Shown piece after piece: positions 8,651 to 16,491 of a DNA stretch of 64,000 bases; within the stretch, counting starts at the first letter, position 1, and each line of letters begins with the position of its first letter. This stretch comes from Acidobacteriota bacterium. Its GTDB lineage: Bacteria > Acidobacteriota > Vicinamibacteria > Vicinamibacterales > Vicinamibacteraceae. The position numbers and the translations under genes were made by a program. The notes beneath the pieces are model-generated. The model had not been told where the DNA came from. It ran no database searches and saw only the letters and a list, made by a program, of their open reading frames with translations. Location: positions 1-64,000 of the forward strand of contig JADLFL010000016.1 in the NCBI GenBank assembly GCA_020845575.1, read 5' to 3'.

Positions 8651-9451
8651 TCAGCGGGCCGGCGTGCAGGGACGCGGACGGAATCCCGGGCGCGCGAAGA
8701 GCACGCGCGTGTACACCTCGCTCGTGTCCTCGACCACGCGGTACTCGCCATCGGAGTACGTGCGCCGCGACGCCGGTGCATCAGGCACCTTCGTTTCGTC
8801 GAGAACGAGCACCGAGCCGTCGGGCCACGTCACGTACGCCTTGTTGTTCTCGAACGCCACACGAAAGGCATCGGCGCCGCACCGGTACGGCGAGCCGAGT
8901 GGGGCGACGGATGGTGCCGGCACCGAGGCGCGCGGCGGTGCCGTCGCCGCACCGGCAGCCGTCGGGTCGACGGCCGTCGTGGCCGGCGCTGCCGGGGGAG
9001 TGATGGCGGGCCTGAGCGAGATCTCCGTGGGCCCCCTGGGGCCTGCGATGCGCAACCGGAACGAGTCGGCCGTGAGCGAGAGCACCTCCACTTTCGACGA
9101 ACCGCCCGTTGCGCCCGAACCGCGGGAGGACGCTGGTCCCTTCTCGGTGATGACCAGACCGCCCAGGTCCTCGGCCCACGTCCCCGTCGCCGTGGTGCCG
9201 TTGGCGGCGGCAATCAGCAGCGTGTTGTCGGACAGGAAGATGTAGCGCGTGCCCTCCGGCACGCCGCTGCCGGGCGCCACGATCCAGACGCGATCGACGA
9301 AACGATCGACGGCAACGTCACGCCCGGCCGCTGCCACCGGCGGTGGTGATGCCGCGACCCGTCCGTCCTGTGCCGCGAGCGGCGCTGCGGTGATGACGAC
9401 GACGCAGGCGGGGAGAACCGTCGTGACGAGGCGGTGCGGCATGAAGCGCAT
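8651..9451 (-). CDS. Exported protein with MliC-like C-terminal domain
   Basis: A 266-aa protein with a signal peptide (start ATG 9451; MRFMPHRLVTT..., cleavage after AAPLAAQ). The first half (~35-125) has a lipocalin/META-like strand pattern (VWIVAPGSG..., GTWAEDLGGLVITE). A Pro/Ala/Thr-rich linker follows (~135-170). The C-terminal ~75 residues resemble MliC, the membrane-bound lysozyme inhibitor family: YRCGADAFRVAFENN, then TWPDGSVLVLDE, then GEYRVVED. Lysozyme inhibition is a family inference only. I chose 9451 over the furthest upstream start because the signal peptide begins there. It is divergent from the sorbosone-type gene with 68 nt between starts. Confidence 0.65.
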   Translation of the reverse strand: MRFMPHRLVTTVLPACVVVITAAPLAAQDGRVAASPPPVAAAGRDVAVDRFVDRVWIVAPGSGVPEGTRYIFLSDNTLLIAAANGTTATGTWAEDLGGLVITEKGPASSRGSGATGGSSKVEVLSLTADSFRLRIAGPRGPTEISLRPAITPPAAPATTAVDPTAAGAATAPPRASVPAPSVAPLGSPYRCGADAFRVAFENNKAYVTWPDGSVLVLDETKVPDAPASRRTYSDGEYRVVEDTSEVYTRVLFARPGFRPRPCTPAR

Positions 9452-9519
9452 GCGCACGATTGTGCTACGGGTGGCGCGCTCTCGACAGGTGTCGAGAGTT
9501 TGTGTACAAGTCTCGGCCA

Positions 9520-11301
9520 GTGTCTGCCATCCGTGGTGCCCTCGTCTCGTTGCTGGCTGTTGCGGCGTTCGGTTGTCGTCCCGCCACCCAACCACCCGAC
9601 ATCCCCCGCAACGGCGGGCTGTTCCTGCCCGATGGCTTTGCCGCCACCGTGTTCCACGACGGCGTGGGGCGGGCGCGTCATCTCGCGGTGACCGATGACG
9701 GTGCCGTGTACGTGAAGCTGCGCGGGCCCGTGCAGGGGCAGGCTCCCGCGGACTTCAAGGGCGTGGTCGGACTGCAGGACACGGGAGGCGACGGGCGGGC
9801 CGACCAGGTCGAGTACTTCGGGGCGTACGAGGATCGCGGCGACTACGGCACCGCGATGCGTCTCTACGAGGGCTACATCTACTTCACGACGGCCGGCGAG
9901 GTGTATCGCCAGAAGCTCGTGCCCGGGCGGCTGGTTCCCGACACGCCCGTCGAACTGGTGATCAAGCACAACTACCGCGAGCAGGTCCGGTCGTACGAAC
10001 ACATCGCCAAGCCGATTGCGTTCGATGAGACCGGCCACCTGTACCTGCCGTTCGGGGCGCCCGGCGACGCGTGCCAGGACCGCAACCGCGAACCGGGGGC
10101 ACCGGGTGCGATGCCCTGCGGCCAGCTGGAATGGCACGGCGGAGTGTGGCAGTTCGACGCGCGTCGCACGGGCCAGACCGAGAAGGATGGACGCCGCTAC
10201 GCCACCGGTATCCGCAGCATCGTCGGCATGTCCTGGAATCGGCACGTGCACGATCTCTACGCGCTGCAGCACGGACGCGACGATCTCTATCGATCGTGGT
10301 CGCAGTACTACACGCGCTGGCACAGTGCCGTGCTCCCCTCCGAGGAGTTCTTCCGGGTGACCGAAGGATTCGATGGCGGGTGGCCGTACTACTACTTCGA
10401 CTGGATGCAGGGGAAGAAGCTGCTCAATCCGGAGTACGGGGGCGACGGGAAGAAGGAAGGCGACGGTGCGACGCTCACAAAGCCGCTCATCGGGTTCCCC
10501 GGACACTTCGCCCCGAACGACCTGCTGTTCTACGACGGCGACATGTTTCCCGAGCGGTACCGGCACGGCGCGTTCATCGCGTTCCACGGATCCACGATCC
10601 GGATGCCCTACTCGCAGGCCGGCTACATCGTCGCGTTCGTGCCGATGCGCGATGGCGTGCCGTCCGGAGAGTGGGAAGTGTTCGCTGACGGGTTCTCGGG
10701 CATCGATCCGATTCCCAACACGAGCGACGCCGCGGCGCGGCCCGTAGGGCTCGCGCAGGGACCCGACGGAGCCATCTACGTGAGCGAGAGCGTGAAGGGG
10801 AAGATCTGGAAGATCACGTTCGCCGGTTCGCGCGCGTCGTTCGGGCAGACGCAGCTGGCGAAGATGGCAGTGCGCAAGGTCCAGCAGCAGCACATCCGCA
10901 ACCCCGACGAGCAGAAGGATATCCTCGGCGGCGAGACGACGGCGGCGGGCGCGAAGATCTACCAGACCTATTGCGTCGCATGTCATCAGGGCGACGGCAG
11001 AGGAGACGGATCGCGGTTTCCGTCGCTCGCGAGCACGCGCTGGGTGTCGGGCAGTCCGCAGCGGCTCATCTCGATCGTGCTGCACGGCCTGCAGGGACCG
11101 ATCGAGGTGGAGGGCAAGTCGTTCGACGGCGTGATGCCCGCCAACGCCTTCCTGACCGACGAGCAGGTCGCGCAGTTGCTCACGTACCTGCGCCAGAACT
11201 TCGGCAACCACGCGCCGGCGGTCAGCGCCGATGACGTCGCCACCCAGCGCGCCGCCGGCCCATGGACCCCACCCACCCGCCGCCCGCGACCCCCAAGCTA
11301 G
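9520..11301 (+). CDS. Lipoprotein: sorbosone-dehydrogenase-like propeller with C-terminal cytochrome c
   Basis: A 593-aa lipoprotein. The GTG start at 9520 gives a short signal ending in a lipobox (AAFGC). Residues ~30-440 resemble PQQ-type glucose/sorbosone dehydrogenase propellers (GHLYLPFGAPG, ATGIRSIVGMSW, GPDGAIYVSESVKGKIWKI). The C-terminal ~100 residues are a class I cytochrome c with heme motif CVACH at 485-489 and a distal Met in VMPANAF. It probably oxidises a sugar or alcohol in the periplasm and passes electrons to its own heme. The substrate is not readable. An M24 peptidase gene starts 20 nt downstream in the same direction. Confidence 0.83.
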   Translation: MSAIRGALVSLLAVAAFGCRPATQPPDIPRNGGLFLPDGFAATVFHDGVGRARHLAVTDDGAVYVKLRGPVQGQAPADFKGVVGLQDTGGDGRADQVEYFGAYEDRGDYGTAMRLYEGYIYFTTAGEVYRQKLVPGRLVPDTPVELVIKHNYREQVRSYEHIAKPIAFDETGHLYLPFGAPGDACQDRNREPGAPGAMPCGQLEWHGGVWQFDARRTGQTEKDGRRYATGIRSIVGMSWNRHVHDLYALQHGRDDLYRSWSQYYTRWHSAVLPSEEFFRVTEGFDGGWPYYYFDWMQGKKLLNPEYGGDGKKEGDGATLTKPLIGFPGHFAPNDLLFYDGDMFPERYRHGAFIAFHGSTIRMPYSQAGYIVAFVPMRDGVPSGEWEVFADGFSGIDPIPNTSDAAARPVGLAQGPDGAIYVSESVKGKIWKITFAGSRASFGQTQLAKMAVRKVQQQHIRNPDEQKDILGGETTAAGAKIYQTYCVACHQGDGRGDGSRFPSLASTRWVSGSPQRLISIVLHGLQGPIEVEGKSFDGVMPANAFLTDEQVAQLLTYLRQNFGNHAPAVSADDVATQRAAGPWTPPTRRPRPPS

Positions 11302-11320
11302 AAAGCCTGTGAGGACATCG

Positions 11321-12802
11321 ATGACTCGACTCCTGGTCCGTCTCCTGTTCGCCGCGTGCGGAGTCGTGCTGCTGCCGATGCTGGCGATGGCTGGCCCGCT
11401 GCAGGACGATCTCGCGGCGCGACGGGCGCGGCTGATGGAGCGGCTCGGGCCCGACGCGCTCGCCATCGTCTGGAGCGCGCCGGCGCGCGTGTACTCGCTG
11501 GACGTCGACTACGAGTACCGGCAGGACAGCAACCTGCTGTATCTCACCGGCATCACGCAGCCAGACACGATTCTCGTGCTGGTGCCCGGCGCGAAGACGC
11601 GTCGCGAGGTGCTGTTTGTCCGGCAGCCGGATCCGCGGCGCGAGCATCGTGAAGGCCACATCCTCACGCGCGAGGAAGCGACGGCGCAGAGCGGCATCGC
11701 GACGGTGTACTACGTCGACGCTTTCGAACCGTTCGTCACCGCGCTCTTCAACAGGCGCGCGTACGGACTGCGGCGTGGCGAGACCACCACGGACTTCGAC
11801 ACGTTCTTCGAGGCGGTCGCCGCCAACCGCGCGACCCTGGCGCTCCCGTTCGGGCCGCGGCCCGCGCCGTCGGCGTCGCTCACCGAGCCGTACACGTTCG
11901 CGACACAGGTACGCGATCGCTTCCTCAACGTGGGGTTCGTCGACACCGCGCCGATCATCGCGGACCTGCGGCATGTGAAGACGCCGTACGAGCAGGAGGT
12001 GATGACCAGGAGCGGCGCCATCTCGAGCGACGCCCACAGGGCCGGCATGCTTGCCGCGCGGCCAGGCCGCTTCGAGTACGAGGTCGAGGCCGCCATCGAG
12101 CACGTCTACCTCGCCAACGGCGCGATGAATCCGGGGTATCCGTCGATCGTTGGCAGCGGCCCGAACGCGACGATCCTCCACTACAACGCGTCGAGCCGGA
12201 AGATGGAGCCGGGCGACCTGCTTCTCGTCGACGCGGCGGCCAACTACGACGGCTACACGATCGACATCACGCGCACGTATCCCGTCGACGGTACGTTCAC
12301 GGAGGCGCAGAAGGACATCTATCGCCTGGTGCTCGATGCGCAGGCTGCCGGCATCGCCGCCGCGCGCATCGGGCAGACGACGGCCGACGTCGAGCGTGCG
12401 GCGGAAGAGGTGGTGAAGGCGGGCCTGCTGAGGCTCGGGTTGATCACCGATGCGAGCGGCGATCAGTTCCGCACGTGGTACACGCACGGCATCTGTCACT
12501 GGATCGGCATCGACGTGCACGACGTGGGCGACTACCAGCGTCCGCTCGCCGCGGGGATGACGTTCGTGGTGGAGCCTGGCCTCTACATCCGTCCGCAGGC
12601 GCTCGACGAACTGCCAGACTCGCCGGAGAACCGCGCGTTCAAGACCGCTGTGCTGCCTGCCGTGCGCAAGTACGCGCAGATCGGGATCCGGATCGAGGAC
12701 TCGTTCCTGCTCACCGATACGGGCCTCACGCGCCTTTCGGCCACCGTGCCCCGTTCGATCGAGGAAATCGAGGCGCACATGCGAGGCCGCCAGGCGCGGT
12801 GA
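11321..12802 (+). CDS. Exported Xaa-Pro aminopeptidase (M24B)
   Basis: A 493-aa exported metallopeptidase that removes N-terminal residues preceding proline. A signal peptide covers ~1-25. An AMP_N domain follows (~30-190), then the pita-bread catalytic domain. Metal ligands visible in order are Asp304 and Asp315 (VDAAANYDGYTIDITR), His in HWIGIDVHD, Glu in VVEPGLY and Glu in RIEDSFLL. ATG 11321 has GAGGA 6 nt upstream and begins the signal peptide; the longer reading frame would add 30 non-homologous residues. It forms a likely two-gene unit with the preceding dehydrogenase. Confidence 0.93.
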   Translation: MTRLLVRLLFAACGVVLLPMLAMAGPLQDDLAARRARLMERLGPDALAIVWSAPARVYSLDVDYEYRQDSNLLYLTGITQPDTILVLVPGAKTRREVLFVRQPDPRREHREGHILTREEATAQSGIATVYYVDAFEPFVTALFNRRAYGLRRGETTTDFDTFFEAVAANRATLALPFGPRPAPSASLTEPYTFATQVRDRFLNVGFVDTAPIIADLRHVKTPYEQEVMTRSGAISSDAHRAGMLAARPGRFEYEVEAAIEHVYLANGAMNPGYPSIVGSGPNATILHYNASSRKMEPGDLLLVDAAANYDGYTIDITRTYPVDGTFTEAQKDIYRLVLDAQAAGIAAARIGQTTADVERAAEEVVKAGLLRLGLITDASGDQFRTWYTHGICHWIGIDVHDVGDYQRPLAAGMTFVVEPGLYIRPQALDELPDSPENRAFKTAVLPAVRKYAQIGIRIEDSFLLTDTGLTRLSATVPRSIEEIEAHMRGRQAR

Positions 12803-12828
12803 GTGAGCCGCCCGTCGACCTCGCCTTC

Positions 12829-12857
12829 GCGCCTGCCACGCCGGGGGCGGCAGGCGC
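12829..12857. terminator. Hairpin between convergent genes
   Basis: A perfect 9-bp stem, GCGCCTGCC with GGCAGGCGC, and an 11-nt loop lie in the 60-nt gap between converging genes. There is no T-tract, so factor-independent termination is uncertain. Confidence 0.45.
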
Positions 12858-12862
12858 GCTCG

Positions 12863-13897
12863 CTACGGCTTCACGGCGACGGCTTCGATGAGGTCCGAGT
12901 TGCCGCCGCGCGATGCGCCGCCGAGGATGAAGATGCGTGAGCCGTCGCTCACCAGTCGATGGACGATGCGCGGTGTGGCCTTCGCGACGGGCTCCCATGC
13001 CTTGCCCGCGCGGTCGAGACGATGGAGACCGCCATCGTCGATACTCACGTACAGGCGGCCGTCGACCATCACGGCCGCAGGGCCGAAGCCGCTGCGCTGT
13101 CCGCCGGGCAGCATCGGTCCCTCCGACCACGTACCCGTCGCGACGTCGTAGATGGCCAGGCCCTTGTCGATCGCGTTGGCATCATCGAAGCCGCCGACCA
13201 CGTAGATGCGCTGCGCATCGGCCGCGGCGACGAGCGCGCGCCGCTTGAACGGCTGCGGCACGCTCTTCCACGCGAGCGTCGGCGCGGAGAGGTCGAGCAC
13301 TTCCATCGTGTCTGGCCACAACGACTCCTGCCCGACACCACGCATGTTCCAGCCACCGACCACGACGAGCCGGTTGCCGGACACGACGACATCGTGCGAC
13401 GACCGGGGCGCGGGCAGCGGCGGCAGGGCTTCCCATGTGCCACGCGCCGGATCGAATCGCGCAACGGTGTCGAGCGACCAGTTGTCGGCGGGCTGGCCCG
13501 CGCGATTGCGCGGCTCCATCCCGCCGACGCGATACACGCGCCCGCCGTGCGCGACGATGTTCATGCCCTGGACGGCGGGGCCCGATGGCAGCGACTCCCA
13601 TGCCGAGCCATCGGCGACCCTGCGGCGCGCGAACTTCCCTGACACCGCGTCCACCGAGTACGAGTGCGTCGGTACGATGTGCCCGCCGTACACGTAGATC
13701 CAGCCGTCGGCCAGCGCGGCGCCGAAGCTCGACGCCGGCTGCGGCATCGTGCCTGCCTGCGCCACGGGTGCGAGTTCGGCAGGCGCGGTCTGTGCGTGCG
13801 CGCGGCTGGTCATCCCGGCGATACCGCCGGCGAACGCCAACACGGCCATCGCAACCCGGGCCGGCGCGCGGCCGGCCATCCTCAACGACGTGATCAC
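12863..13897 (-). CDS. Exported Kelch-repeat beta-propeller protein
   Basis: A 344-aa exported protein. A signal peptide (~1-35, ending AHAQ) is followed by about six Kelch blades, each with a GG doublet after hydrophobic strands: WIYVYGGH, RVYRVGGM, RLVVVGGW, RIYVVGGF, a degenerate RLYVSIDDGG and RIFILGGA. That number predicts a closed six-blade propeller. The GTG start lies 3 nt after the stop of the upstream TonB receptor gene, with GGTGG inside that gene's end, so translation is probably coupled. Kelch propellers bind proteins or sugars. A role in handling the ligand of the TonB receptor is inference from position only. Confidence 0.82.
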   Translation of the reverse strand: MITSLRMAGRAPARVAMAVLAFAGGIAGMTSRAHAQTAPAELAPVAQAGTMPQPASSFGAALADGWIYVYGGHIVPTHSYSVDAVSGKFARRRVADGSAWESLPSGPAVQGMNIVAHGGRVYRVGGMEPRNRAGQPADNWSLDTVARFDPARGTWEALPPLPAPRSSHDVVVSGNRLVVVGGWNMRGVGQESLWPDTMEVLDLSAPTLAWKSVPQPFKRRALVAAADAQRIYVVGGFDDANAIDKGLAIYDVATGTWSEGPMLPGGQRSGFGPAAVMVDGRLYVSIDDGGLHRLDRAGKAWEPVAKATPRIVHRLVSDGSRIFILGGASRGGNSDLIEAVAVKP

Positions 13898-13900
13898 AGG

Positions 13901-16168
13901 TCACCACCCATAGGAAAGCGCCACCATGCCGGTGCGGCCGGGGCTGGAGTACCGATCGATCGTCACGTCCGTGGCGCTGCGGCCGCGGACGTTCATCCAC
14001 TCGAAGTACCGTTGGTTTGCCGCGTTCAGTACCGCCGCGCGCAGCGTCACCGAGCGTCCGAGCGAGAACCAGCCAGACAGGTCGAGGACCTGATAGGCCT
14101 CGGGCGCGTACAGCCCGGTGCCGGCGTTGGCCTGATCCTGCGCACCGACGAGCCGCAGCGTGAGGTCGCCGCCCCATCGGCTGCGCATGTCGCCGTACTG
14201 GAGTCCGAGCGTCGCCTGATCCGGAGGAATCGTGGACAGCGGCACCTTCGTGCTCGCCGACACGTCGTTCCCGTTGATGCGCGCGTACGCGGCCCTCGCG
14301 CGCAGCGTGCGCGTGATTTGCGCGTCGCCCTTCAACTCGACGCCTTCGATGCGCACCTTCGAGACGTTCTGGTACTGGTACTCGAGCAGGCGCGTCACGG
14401 GGTTGACGCCGAGCGATTCCTGCTGGATGAAGTCGTCGTAGTGGTTGGAGAAGACCGCCACGCCGACGCTCACCCGTCCGGCAGTCGCGCGGGCGCCCAC
14501 CTCGAAGCTGTCGCTCGTCTCGGCCCGAAGGTTCGGGTTCGGCTGCGAGGTGTAGCCGCCGGCCAGGTTCGTGAAGCCGCTGTTCACCGCGCTGTACGGC
14601 GGCGCGCGGAATCCGCCCGCGTACTGCGCGTACGCGGTGATGGCCTCCGAGACCTTGACCGAGGCGCCGAGGCGCGTGGAGACACGGTCGTCGGAGAAGT
14701 CGGCCGCCGCGGGGCTCAGGCTCGCGATGAACACGGGGTCATTGGCGTCGGCGTCGAGCGTGAACCTGTCGTAGCGCACGCCCGGCAGCACCGTGAGGCG
14801 ACCGAAGCGCACCTCGCCCTGCACGTACGCGCCCGTCTCGCCCACGTCGCTCTTCGGGAAGTACTTGGTCGGAAGGATCAGGTTCGTGACGGGGATCACG
14901 GCGCCGGTGGCGGCGTTGAGGTCCAGGCGATCGCGGAGTGTGTCGAACGTGTGGTGTTTGTACGCGCCACCGAACGTGACGAGCAACGGACGTCCGCCCG
15001 GCGTGAGTGCCTTGCGGCCCTGCAGCGTGCCGCCGAACGAGTCCTGCGTGTAGTCGAGCGTCGCGCTGCGGTTCATCGCCGGCGTGGGTCCGGCGGCGAG
15101 ACGGAACTCGTCGACGACCTGGTTGGTGTCGCTCGTCTGCGCGTAGAGACTCCAGCTGAACGTGTTCAGCCCGAAGCGGTCGGTCAGCGCCTGATCCACG
15201 GAATAGCGCTGCCGACGCATCTCGTCGGTCGACTCGGTGTTCGGGACGGCGGCGGTTCGCAGGGAGTAGGCGAGTGTCTCCACGCGCGTGTCCACCACCT
15301 CCACTGACGCCCGAAGCTGGTTGCCGTCGCCGAATGTCGCCACGACCTTGCCGAGCGCCTGCGCGCCGTCGCGATCCTGCGGGTTGAGCCTGGTGCGCGT
15401 GGCGTCCTGCGACGCGACGCTGCCGCGATTGCGCGGTTCGTGCCCGGACGCGTAGCTGCTGAAGAGCGACGCCTGCACGCGCCGGCTGCCGCCGGCGACA
15501 ACGAGGTTGCCGCTCGTGTCCTTCGCGCGGCCGTCGTACAGGACCTTCGCGCCGAGGTGCAGGCGCTGGCCTGCGAGGTAGTCGGCGGGATCCTTCGTGA
15601 AGAAGGACACCACGCCGCCGAGCGCGTCGCTGCCGTACATCGACGACCCCGCGCTGCGGACGATCTCCGCGGACTTGAGCGTGTCGAGGTCGAGCCCGAA
15701 CTGGTGGACGTTGAACGGCCCGAAGTCGAACTGCTCGGTGGTCTCGATGCCGTCGATCTGCGTCATCACGCGATTGCCGCCGATGCCGCGGATATTGAAG
15801 CCGTTCAGGCCGATGCGCGTGAGGTTCGACTCGATGTAGACGCCCGGCTCGAACTTGACGAGGTCTGCCGTGTTCTCGATCAGCCCGCGCGCGATGGCGT
15901 CGGCGTCGATCACCGACACGGTGCCCGGCACGTCCTTCACGACCGCTGGACTCATCGTCGCGGTCACCGTCACGTCGTTGAAGAATTGCGGTGGCTTGTC
16001 GGGTTGCGGGGCGGACGTCGCGTCGGGCTTGGCATCCTGCGCGTCCTGCGCGGTCGATGCGGGCTGTTGCGACTGCGCGGTGCAGATGGACGCCGAAAGC
16101 AGGAGGGCGCCGAGTGGGCCGGCGCCACACCAGGCGGTGCGGCGAAGGGGGCGGAACAGGGGTATCAC
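13901..16168 (-). CDS. TonB-dependent outer-membrane receptor, hemoglobin/transferrin-receptor type
   Basis: A 755-aa outer-membrane receptor. It has a signal peptide (to ~31), a Gln/Ala/Asp-rich spacer, a TonB-box-like stretch (DVTVTA at ~65-70) and a plug domain (~75-190, with GFNIRGIGGNRVMTQIDGIE and GSSMYGSDALGGVVSF). A 22-strand barrel follows, ending in the aromatic residue Trp755. The plug sequence is closest in style to the TonB hemoglobin/transferrin/lactoferrin family, so heme or another metal complex is plausible, but the substrate is not proven. GTG 16168 has GGAG 9 nt upstream. A good promoter 190 nt upstream gives a long leader. The Kelch gene follows in the same transcript. Confidence 0.88.
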   Translation of the reverse strand: MIPLFRPLRRTAWCGAGPLGALLLSASICTAQSQQPASTAQDAQDAKPDATSAPQPDKPPQFFNDVTVTATMSPAVVKDVPGTVSVIDADAIARGLIENTADLVKFEPGVYIESNLTRIGLNGFNIRGIGGNRVMTQIDGIETTEQFDFGPFNVHQFGLDLDTLKSAEIVRSAGSSMYGSDALGGVVSFFTKDPADYLAGQRLHLGAKVLYDGRAKDTSGNLVVAGGSRRVQASLFSSYASGHEPRNRGSVASQDATRTRLNPQDRDGAQALGKVVATFGDGNQLRASVEVVDTRVETLAYSLRTAAVPNTESTDEMRRQRYSVDQALTDRFGLNTFSWSLYAQTSDTNQVVDEFRLAAGPTPAMNRSATLDYTQDSFGGTLQGRKALTPGGRPLLVTFGGAYKHHTFDTLRDRLDLNAATGAVIPVTNLILPTKYFPKSDVGETGAYVQGEVRFGRLTVLPGVRYDRFTLDADANDPVFIASLSPAAADFSDDRVSTRLGASVKVSEAITAYAQYAGGFRAPPYSAVNSGFTNLAGGYTSQPNPNLRAETSDSFEVGARATAGRVSVGVAVFSNHYDDFIQQESLGVNPVTRLLEYQYQNVSKVRIEGVELKGDAQITRTLRARAAYARINGNDVSASTKVPLSTIPPDQATLGLQYGDMRSRWGGDLTLRLVGAQDQANAGTGLYAPEAYQVLDLSGWFSLGRSVTLRAAVLNAANQRYFEWMNVRGRSATDVTIDRYSSPGRTGMVALSYGW

Positions 16169-16365
16169 GGCATGAACTCCAGTTGCACGCCGTGAAGCAC
16201 GCCCGCTAAGCTACTCGGCGGTCGGACGTACCCCATGCGCGCAGCGTACGGGACGGGTTCCTCAGCAGGATCCGGATGCGTTCGATCAGCCCGTCGGGTG
16301 TTCCAGCACTCGACGGGCACCTTTGTGCGAGGGGCAATCATGCGACCCCGTCGCAACACCGAACG

Positions 16366-16394
16366 AGCGTAGAGCCGGAAATACGACCTGTCAA
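16366..16394 (-). promoter_or_regulatory. Promoter for the TonB receptor gene
   Basis: On the minus strand TTGACA (16394-16389), a 17-bp spacer and TACGCT (16371-16366) form a strong sigma-70-type promoter. The predicted RNA would start near 16359, leaving about 190 nt before the GTG. Confidence 0.6.
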
Positions 16395-16431
16395 GTCTGA
16401 TTTGGCGAGCAGACCGCAAGCCCTCGTGCCC

Positions 16432-16460
16432 GGGCTCGGAGACTCGGCCCTACCGGCTGC
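16432..16460 (+). repeat. Dispersed repeat copy 1 (GGCTCGGAGA...)
   Basis: The 28 nt from 16433 to 16460 match 41637-41664 with two differences. Both copies are intergenic. Confidence 0.6.
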
Positions 16461-16477
16461 CCGTAAGCCGGTCTTGC

Positions 16478-16483
16478 TAGACT
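16478..16483 (+). promoter_or_regulatory. Candidate -10 (TAGACT) for the S9 peptidase gene
   Basis: TAGACT ends 8 nt before the ATG at 16492. No SD is present. Confidence 0.4.
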
Positions 16484-16491
16484 TCCGGGCC

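Larger units (their letters stand above)
16169..16491. other. 323-nt divergent intergenic region: promoter, structured leader, repeat copy
   Basis: It holds the minus-strand promoter at 16366-16394 and a 30-nt hairpin at 16289-16318 (GCCCGTCG with CGACGGGC), which would lie in the leader of the TonB receptor mRNA. It also holds one copy of a dispersed repeat (16432-16460) and a TAGACT hexamer for the S9 peptidase gene. I found no cobalamin-type core motifs. Confidence 0.5.

Noticed and set aside
13664..15307. 547-codon plus-strand ORF
   Set aside because: It is antisense to the TonB receptor, whose plug and barrel motifs are clear.
16169..16360. Cobalamin riboswitch before the TonB receptor
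   Set aside because: The conserved core elements are not visible; only a simple hairpin is.
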